Positions 33,735 through 41,531 of a stretch of 41,531 nucleotides of DNA are shown one piece after another. The stretch lies in assembly GCA_946803715.1 (NCBI GenBank), contig CAMPET010000021.1, positions 406,660-448,190 of the forward strand, written 5' to 3'. The notes below the pieces were generated by a model. It was not told the DNA's origin, made no database searches, and saw only the letters and a list, made by a program, of their open reading frames with translations. Position 1 is the stretch's first letter. Each line of letters begins with the position of its first letter. This stretch comes from Beroe ovata. Its lineage: Eukaryota; Ctenophora; Nuda; Beroida; Beroidae. A program made the position numbers and the translations under genes.

Positions 33735-36700
33735 CTACCTAACGCCACCCTGTAACTGCGCATGCAATCGCTGTAACTCTTCCTCTTTCAGCTCTGATTC
33801 CCTGATCAAATCTGCTAATTTATCCTCATAGCTCCTCACGATAGTGTCCAAACTTACTTTGAAAGCTGAATCGTCACTGGCTCGCTCAGCTCGGGCTTCT
33901 GACAGTAGATTCTCCTTTTCTGCAAGCTGGCTGTTCAGTGTGTTAATCTTCCTAACAAGATCAGCAGTGGATTGACTCTCACCAGACTTTTCAGCATGCT
34001 TCGGTTTGTTACCCTGTAGCTGATCTACTTTATCCTGTAAATCTGCCATGGCAGCCTGTAACAGGTCGATATTCTCGTGCGATTCTCGCAGATACTTCTC
34101 ACTTTGCTCCAAACTCTGGCTCTTCTCGGATATTTTCTGTTCCAGGAGCGAATTCTCTCTGACCAGCGCCTCAGTCTTAGAGAACATGTCTCCTTGGCAG
34201 ATATCAATGTGAACATTGGTTTCAGACACCTTGAACTCGATGTCATCCATTTTATTCTCCAGACGTTTACACGAGTCCATGTTGGCATGGTTGGTGTGGT
34301 TAACATTACTCAGGAGGGATGTGAGTTTCCTCCATTCATCCTGATAACTCTTGATCTCCTCCAGAAGTTGGTCGTTCTCCTCCTGCAACTGCTCTGTCTC
34401 CACTCTGATCCTCTCCAGTTCTGAAGATTTCTGTTGGACGGCAGTTTCAGCTTCCGTCAACAAGCCCTGCAGCTCGTTTATTCTCCTCGATTTGGCGGAG
34501 TTATCGACTGTGTCAGACGCATTAGCGGACTCAAGAGCAACAATGACATTCTCGTATTCGTCTCTTTGACTTCTCAGAGAAACTATCTCTTTCTGTAGGT
34601 CATCGAGAAGGCTCTGTTTTTCCGTGTACTTGCTCTTTAGCTCCGCATAGTCGTGTTCCGATTCGAGGATTTTGTCAGAGTACTCCTTCACCATTTTATT
34701 CAGGAGTCGGATTTCAGTCCGCTTGTTCTCATCCGCTGTTTTGAGATCCTCTAGCCGTTGCTTATACTCATCGATAGTCCTGTCTTTGCTCAGGATATTC
34801 CGAGACACTTCATCTATCTGTTTCTCAGCTGCACTACACCGCTTCTTGTAGGTCGATATCTCACTCTCCAAATTTTCTATCTGAAGTCTGGCCTGCTCAA
34901 ACTGTGCCATGGAATCCTGTGTCATCCTACTCTGGTAATCGAGCTCACTGGTCACCTCATGCAACGCGTTCTGGATATCAGCCTGCTCGGGACCCCCACT
35001 CCTACGCCTAATGGACACTTTCTCCAATTCCTCCTTTTCCTGTTCCAGCATGAGGATCTCCTCACTTAGTATCTTGTTCTGGTTGATCCACTTCTTGATC
35101 TCCTCCGTCTGACCACAAATCTTGGATTTGTACTCGTCATGGAGTTGCTCAACCTCCTGTTGGAAGTGAGCCTCCAGCTCGGCTATCTTGTTCTGCCGGA
35201 TTGTCTCCTCATCATTCATCTCTGAGATGGAGGTCTCAAGTTCCCTGTTTTCTTGGGTCAGACTCTTGACAGTCGCAGATAAGTCTGAGATCGTGGTATT
35301 GAGTTCCTCAAGTTTGGCGTGCTTGGCATCATCTCCATTTCTCAAGGAGAGGGAAAGGTTACTCGAATCAAGCGATCCGTTCATCTGATTCTTCATGTCC
35401 CTCACCTCCAACTCCAGCTCTCTCGTCTTGGACTTGTGTCGTTCTATGATCTCAACTTGTCTCGTGCACTCGTCCGATTTCTTCTGCAGCTCCTCCTTTA
35501 AACATGAAATTTCCTCCACATACTCATCATTCACTTTCTTCAGCTTCATCGAGTTCTGCATGTTTGACGCAGTTCCCCGAGTCTGAATATCACGAACACC
35601 CTTCACTATCGACAACTCCTCTTTAACAGTACTCAGAGCAGACTGGGACTCGTCGTTTTCCTTCCTCAGAGCATCCACCTCCGCTTGCAATCCGGTGATG
35701 GTGTCCTTGAGCATCTGTCTCTCACTAAGATACATGTCCACTGTGGCACTCTCTTTCTGACTGTCTCTCAGACTCTCTTTGAACTTCTCCAGTTGCTGTT
35801 CGAGATCGTATATCTCACCCTTAGCGTCGCCAAGTTGTCTGTCAAGAGAGCAATTCTTCTCGTTCAAATCCTGGACAAGGTCAGTGTTGTCCACTTCTGC
35901 AATGGACATCCTCTCGACCTCATCCTCCAGGTTCCTAGTTACAGACTTGAGACTGGCCACCTCTGCTTGATACATCTCAACTTGGTTCTCCAAATTATCA
36001 ATGTGATCATTCCGCTTCTTGGGGTCGATTTTCCGTTGCAGAGAGCGGAGTTGTGCCTTGAATGATTCAACTTGTTCCTTGGCCTCGATGTAACTTGCCT
36101 CCATCTCCTGGTAGTCGATCTGGCTCTCAGCCAAGTCGTTCTTAGACTTGATGATGACATTCTGGAGATCTGAGCGCTGAGTGGATAAGTCTTCTACCTT
36201 CTTTTGTAACTCAATCCTTTCCTTCTCCTTCGTGTCGAGCTCCTTCTTGAGATCCATAGACGCAGCACACTTTCCTTCAGAGCAATCATTTGTTTGAAGT
36301 TCACGAAGTTGGGCAGTGAGAGCTTCGTTCAGATCCTTAAGGGATTCAGATTGCTCGTTGGCATGTTTGGTTTTCCTCTTGAATGAGGCGAGGTCCTCCT
36401 GAACCTGGTTATACTCCATTTCAATATCTGCATTCTTGAGTTTGGCATCCTTCAGTTCATTGGCAAGTTCATCTCGTTTCGATGTAATGGAGGATACTTT
36501 ATCATTACTTCTATCAACTTCGTCTCTTAGAGAGTTGTTCAGATTCAGAAGTTCTGATATCTTCTCCTCTTTATCTTTCAGCGACTTTTCCTGAGACCTG
36601 ATCGTATCATCAGCATCACTCTTGTCTGCTTCAAGTACACTGAAATCATCCTCCAATTTATCATGTTTCCTCTGTAGAGCCAATAGTTCTGCTGTAATGC

Positions 36701-39700
36701 TAGCTTGCTTGTTGGAGTCTATCTGAGAGTCATCTAGAAGTGCCTTGATCTCGGCCTCTCTTTGCTCTTGCTCCTCTATTAGCTTGATCGCACTTGCACA
36801 TTTCCTCTCCGAACATTCACTCCTAGCATCAGCTATCTGTTCATTAAGAGCATCTATGATCATTTTGAAACTGGCCATTTCCTCTGCTTTCTTGGTTATT
36901 TTGCTCTCTAGCGAGGCATTGTTTTTCTTCAAACGATCAATCTCAGTGTTCAGTAACTCATTGGTAGTTTCGAAATCAGATGTCATTCCCTTCAAGTTGT
37001 GGTTCTCCTCTTCCTTCTGAGCCACTTTTCCGTTGAGACTTGCGATCACAGCACTCCTGCTCTCAACTTTCTCCAGGGCCTCCTCTAATTTGGATTCTAG
37101 ATCCTCTATCCGGGGATCGTCAACTTGGATACCGCAGTTCACCTTTTCTAATCCACGGAGTTCAAACAGTTCAGCTGACATCTCGGTTATCTGAGAGTCT
37201 TTCTCCTCCACAGCTTTAGCCATGCCCTCGAGTCCCTTATTCTCTTCTATGAGCTGAGCAGAGAACTCTTTGAGGTGGGAATGCTCCATTTCCATCATCT
37301 CAACCCTGTTCTTCATGTAATCAAACTCCTTCAGCTGTCGCTTCTTCCCATCTAGACTGGTATTTAGTCCGTTTATCGTGTTTTGCAGTTGAACTTTCTC
37401 CTCCTCTAAAACTCCCAGTTTAGACCTCAGCTTCTCAATCGTACCTGACATCACGGATTCCAGACGCTGGTTTTTCTCGTACAGATCGTAGTACTTCTCC
37501 TGATACTCGTCGAATGAACCCTCATTGTCCTGACTTCCGTTGATCCTGACTGTCAGTCCAGCTATCTCGGCATCCTTAGCCTTGAGTGATATCGCCATCT
37601 CTTCATTAGATTCCTGCAGGCTCTCGATATCAGTTTTGAGGTCTTCTACCAGAATCACAGCCGCAGCATTGGCATCCACAGTCTCTTTCAGTTTGATGTT
37701 CTCAGCACCCAGCTGTTTATTACGGAATAGAAGCTGGTCATTACGCTTCTTAAGGTCATCCAGATTCTTTGACCACTCGTTGAAATCATTGATTGACATG
37801 TTGTCAGAGAGAGCACTCTTCTGCATGCCATCTATCTCAATTTCGTTGTTCTCCTTGGCACCAAAGTTTGCTTCCAAAAGAGCAGCCTTCAGTTGTTTGA
37901 TCTCGTCTTTCAGTTCAGAGTTACGAGTAGTAGAAATATCGATGATCTCTTGATCCTTGTCAACCTGCATCCTCAACTCATTCACCTTGTTCTCAAGTTG
38001 AGACTCCGTCCGATCCTCCACTCCCCCCTCCGCTTTCATCCCTCTCTCCCTCTCCAACTCCTTCTCAAGTTCTCTCTTCTCTCTCTTCTCCATTTCCAGT
38101 TCACGTTTTGTCGTCTGTTTGTGTTGCTTGAACTTTTCCTCCAAATCCTTCAACTTTGCCTCAAGAGACTTGTTAGACTTGGTCAGATTAGTGACTAACT
38201 CAAGGTCCTTATTTCGATTTTCCTCAAGCTCCCAGATCTGTGTTTGTTTCTCGGCTAGTGCCTCCTTCAATTTTGTCTGGGATACATCCTTCACGCTGTT
38301 CTGTGGACTTATACTCTCAGCAGTTGTTACGGCAGAGTTGAGTGCGGATATCACCTTTTCCTGCTCCAACAAGATGTTCTTCAGGTGCGCTTCTTGTTCC
38401 TTTATCTGACCGACGTTCTTCGTGCTCTGTGTTTTTCGTCGTAGTGATTCGTTGTACAGGTGATTCTGAAATAAGGTATGAATTAATGATACACAGGTAT
38501 CACACCGTGAACTATAATCGATATGAATAAGATGATAGCTGAGTGTAGAATATAACTCACACAGGGATCAGAGGTCAGAGGAAACTACAAAAACTGGCAT
38601 GAATGAAAATCTAAATCATATGGTCGTACGACGCACTTTGAGGAATTAGAGTTCATTCATAAAATAATGAAGGGTATCTAGAGTATGAAGGGTATCTAGA
38701 GTATGTAGGGTTCGAACAAAGAACTTCCAATCAGAGTCGAGATGTTTCTTAGATGGAATTACGTACAGCATACAGCATACAGAATAGTAAGTGAAATGTC
38801 GGAGAACAGATCGTTTTGTGTATCCAGTCCAGGTTAATCTACCTTACAATGAAGTCTTTGTTCATTCATAATTTGCTTCCATAACTCGAATGATGCTGAC
38901 TCAGTATAATATCAAAAGATGAAGGTCAAAGGATAAGCACTGCCAGGGCCTGAGAGAAACACCAAAACTCAATACATTGTTCTGTACCTGTATTTTAGAA
39001 ATCTCTGAGTTGGGGTTAGGATCTTCCTCTGGCGACTTCTCTTCGATTTCTTCAGCATCATTTCCAGACTGATTGGCGTCAACTGACATTTGCCGAGATT
39101 TCTTCCTGGACGCTCGACGAGAGGAATGTTTCCGCTGGAAGGAATTTGACTTCACTGTGTCCTCGACCTGAAATATTTTCCAATAAAACATTGACCGCAT
39201 TCCGTATTTACAGCGCGCCAAGTGCCAACGCACTTTTGATCCTGCTTTTACCAACTCTAGACAGCAGACTTGACTAGGAATATACCACTACAAATCTATC
39301 CCCACAAATCAATTCTACCTCTTGATCCTCGATCCATATCTGTGGGTAACCCTCTTGACAATCATCAGTAGAATCCATCAATATGAGAGGTTGTTCTTCC
39401 AATGCTATTGACTTCTCATCTGAGACGAGCATAATTAGCGTAATTAGTGCCCTTCGTTCGGCATTGTAATAATGAGTGTGTCAGAAATATTATGTTTCAA
39501 TTTATAATATGTTACACAAGCATAATATTCACATTTATCCGCTTCTTCCTGGCGTTATACAGGCAAGAAGGCTGCATACTGCGCGGCACTGACGCGCGTG
39601 CAGCATTTGTTAACAATGGCAACTCTGTTCGTAGAATTCCAAGAAAAAACACGGTTGTTACTCCTTACTATAACGAAAATGCGCCGCGCCGCGCACACAC

Positions 39701-40251
39701 AGCGGCATTCTATCTTGCAAAAACAATAATATGGAATTAGAATGAGCAATACGCGATTATATCATAAGTCAATCAACTTACCGAAAGCATAGGCTTTCAT
39801 AATGAGTCTGTAAGCGAGGGGATCATTCATAAGCCCCAAATGCGAGATGGCCTCTTCAATGATTTCGGAAGCGGTGGCACTAGGTCGAAGAGAAAGAGTT
39901 TCTTCCTCAGTCTCACCGTCCTCCTGGAATGAACATTCATTTGTAGCATTGCGTTGGATACACATGTTCATGTGGTATTCGTTGCTGCAAGTTGAACGCA
40001 TCAGCTATACTATCTGCTGGAATGCAATGCTACATATTATGCTCAATGCTGAGGAATTTAGTTGTTCACAGGTTTAACACTAACTCGTCTGTAGTACACA
40101 GTGAGGGATTGCGCTTCTCTTGGGCTAACATAGAGGTAACAACTCGTAACCCGTGGTATCCCGTCTGCTGAGTTGTACTCGACTTTGGGAGTGTCTCCCA
40201 GTTCTTGTATTGGGTACTGGTGTGGGTATAGCGGTCTGGTGTCCTTCCCAG
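33735..40251 (-). CDS. Ras-association-like domain plus very long coiled-coil protein (5' end not found)
   Basis: Minus-strand exons join in matching phase: 40251-40085, 39923-39782, 39419-39319, 39167-38988 and 38465-33735, about 1,770 residues. The first two or three exons resemble a ubiquitin-fold Ras-association domain: SLTVYYRR, then a loop, TLSLRPSATASEIIEEAI (strand and helix), AYRLIMKAYAFG, and EEQPLILMD. A basic, Ser-rich linker follows (HSSRRASRKKSRQ, then an acidic EEIEEKSPEEDPNP). The last exon is 4,731 bases and codes 1,576 residues of near-continuous heptad-like sequence rich in Glu, Lys, Leu, Gln and Ser, with no transmembrane or other domain that I can see. Such proteins act as cytoskeletal, Golgi or junction scaffolds, and the RA domain would bind a Ras or Rap GTPase; both points are inference. 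I cannot match it to a named family. The first exon starts in phase 1, so at least one coding exon lies further upstream. Confidence 0.78.
38672..38713. repeat. 18-bp tandem duplication in intron
   Basis: GGGTATCTAGAGTATGAA is repeated twice, the second copy ending GTATGTAG. It lies in an intron of the coiled-coil gene. Confidence 0.8.
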
Positions 40252-41190
40252 CTGAAATACAGTTTAACATGAGAAATATAACGCGTTTAACACAGTAACA
40301 GTATGGTAAAGAGAGGACTTTTGTGAAAGTGCGTAGTGTTTGGTATTTATAGTATGCAGCAGTAGCAATAGACAGTCTTAGGAAATAGTACTGTCTAATA
40401 GACAGTCACTGTACAGTTCAATACAAGAAGACATGGACATTCACTGTACAGTCATTGCACTGTCCAATAGAGGGTCACAATGCTGTCCAATAGACATTCA
40501 ATTTATCGCCTAACATCTATTTCATTCATTCCAGCGTGTTTCAGCCACCACACTGATATATTCAAAAACACATTTGTGCTAACCTGCTAACTTCAAAACA
40601 CAATCCACTGGAAGTCAGCCAAAAATACGGATAATTTTGTTATGAATGAATATACGCAGTAATTTCATTACACAACAAAATATTTCGTTCCCTTTCAATA
40701 TGCATGAAAAATGGAAACATTGCGAATTCGGAAAAATTCAGTTGAGCTAAATCAACATAATACAGAAAATGTAATATGATTCTCACACACAAACTCTCAC
40801 ACACTAGATGCACACGGGTGGCAGTGTAATGAATTTACATGCTACACGCTACTATATCGGGAGGCAAAATTTCACACGCCCCATGACGATAGAATTACTT
40901 TCAGTAAAATATAGGTGTGTTTTTCGTCTTCCTAACTTCGGAATAACATGTCAATAGCCTCGCGGCTCGCATGTCAATTGTCATCAATCACTGCGATCGA
41001 GATGACGTTATGACGTATGATCATGATGACATAATAATAGGCACAGACTATACAGTGATCACTGTTATACTCATGACAGTAGGAACTATATGTGACGTAG
41101 TGGTGCTCTGGTATTCCAGGAGTGATGATTCAAGAGGTTAAATCGTCAGGGGTGTATCTCAGCTGTGTCAATATCGGACAGTGGCACATG
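40252..41190. other. Upstream region or intron of the coiled-coil gene, no exon recognised
   Basis: No convincing minus-strand coding exon is seen. The stretch 40370-40510 holds degenerate repeats of words such as CTGTCCAATAGACAGTCAC and CACTGTACAGTC. The missing first exon of the coiled-coil gene must lie here, if very short, or beyond the window. Confidence 0.4.
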
Positions 41191-41195
41191 CACAG

Positions 41196-41332
41196 TGTGT
41201 GTATGTGTGTGTGTGTGTGTATGTGCAAGGTTTACAAGGTTTACAAGGTTTTACAAGGTTTAGAATTCGATATTGACCTGCTGACGCTGGTCGTCATATC
41301 ATACAGTGTGTGTGTGACTGTCTGACTGTGTG

Positions 41333-41391
<59 letters not shown>
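41196..41391. repeat. TG and CA microsatellites and a 10-bp tandem repeat
   Basis: A TG run (about 41196-41224), three to four copies of GGTTTACAAG (41227-41263), and a long CA run (41336-41391). Confidence 0.9.
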
Positions 41392-41393
<2 letters not shown>

Positions 41394-41512
41394 CACGCTA
41401 CTCAACATGAAAACCGTGTATCGATGTTGATGGTTGTATCAGTCACAGTGTTGGTGGGAATTGCATGTCAAATACTCAACATACTACTACCACATTGTTG
41501 AACCCTCTTTTT

Positions 41513-41531
41513 GAACACACACACACACACA
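41513..41531. repeat. (CA)n microsatellite at window end
   Basis: The window ends in a CA run, as it began. Confidence 0.9.

Noticed and set aside
34077-38409. Several plus-strand open frames of 60-137 residues, rich in Ser and Leu
   Set aside because: They are antisense shadows of the coiled-coil exon, produced by its Glu/Lys/Gln codon bias.
38707-38720. GGGTTCGAAC resembling a tRNA T-loop
   Set aside because: No matching A-box or acceptor stem could be found around it.

Overview
The window is nuclear DNA from an animal. Genes are split by GT–AG introns, intergenic DNA is AT-rich and full of microsatellites and small inverted-repeat elements, and the readable genes are conserved eukaryotic ones: RUVBL1, the complex I subunit NDUFA13/GRIM-19, REV1 and an NDR-family kinase. 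A von Willebrand D/C8 domain gene and an NDR kinase with the MOB-binding N-terminus fit a metazoan. I cannot name the species; an early-branching or marine invertebrate is a guess. The sequence is an assembly: it has a 424-base gap (25972-26395) and single Ns at 2412, 16780, 17523, 29924 and 30131, and it begins and ends in CA repeats.

Layout. 73-2096 (+): the last three exons of a VWD-C8 domain protein. 2200-4940: repeat-bearing DNA with perfect inverted repeats, a 205-bp tandem duplication and a small element with terminal inverted repeats. 4948-15300 (+): complete ten-exon RUVBL1 (456 aa). Its third intron holds, on the opposite strand, a complete four-exon gene (9719-6357) for an unrecognised secreted protein made of three related modules, each on its own phase-1 exon. 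15301-19560: repeats only, including GCGCGC-rich dispersed copies, two elements with inverted ends and a 13-bp minisatellite.

19561-21162 (+): an uninterrupted asparagine synthetase of bacterial/plant AsnB type. 21744-22783 (+): NDUFA13 in four exons with a C-terminal extension. 23285-25369 (+): an intronless, compact REV1. 25808-29365 (+): an NDR (STK38/tricornered-like) kinase in seven exons. Its last two exons, with intron and 3' flank, recur at 30131-32290 with only synonymous coding differences; this is either a real partial tandem duplication or two alleles laid end to end by the assembler. 33735-40251 (-): a large gene, 5' end not found, coding for a Ras-association-like domain followed by about 1,600 residues of coiled coil, nearly all in one 4.7-kb exon.

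The genes do not form a pathway. They are neighbouring housekeeping genes (chromatin AAA+ ATPase, amino-acid synthesis, respiration, translesion DNA synthesis, morphogenesis kinase) with two lineage-type genes. The items most worth following are the nested three-module secreted gene, the AsnB-type synthetase, the RA-plus-coiled-coil protein, the NDR 3' duplication and the GCGCGC repeat family.
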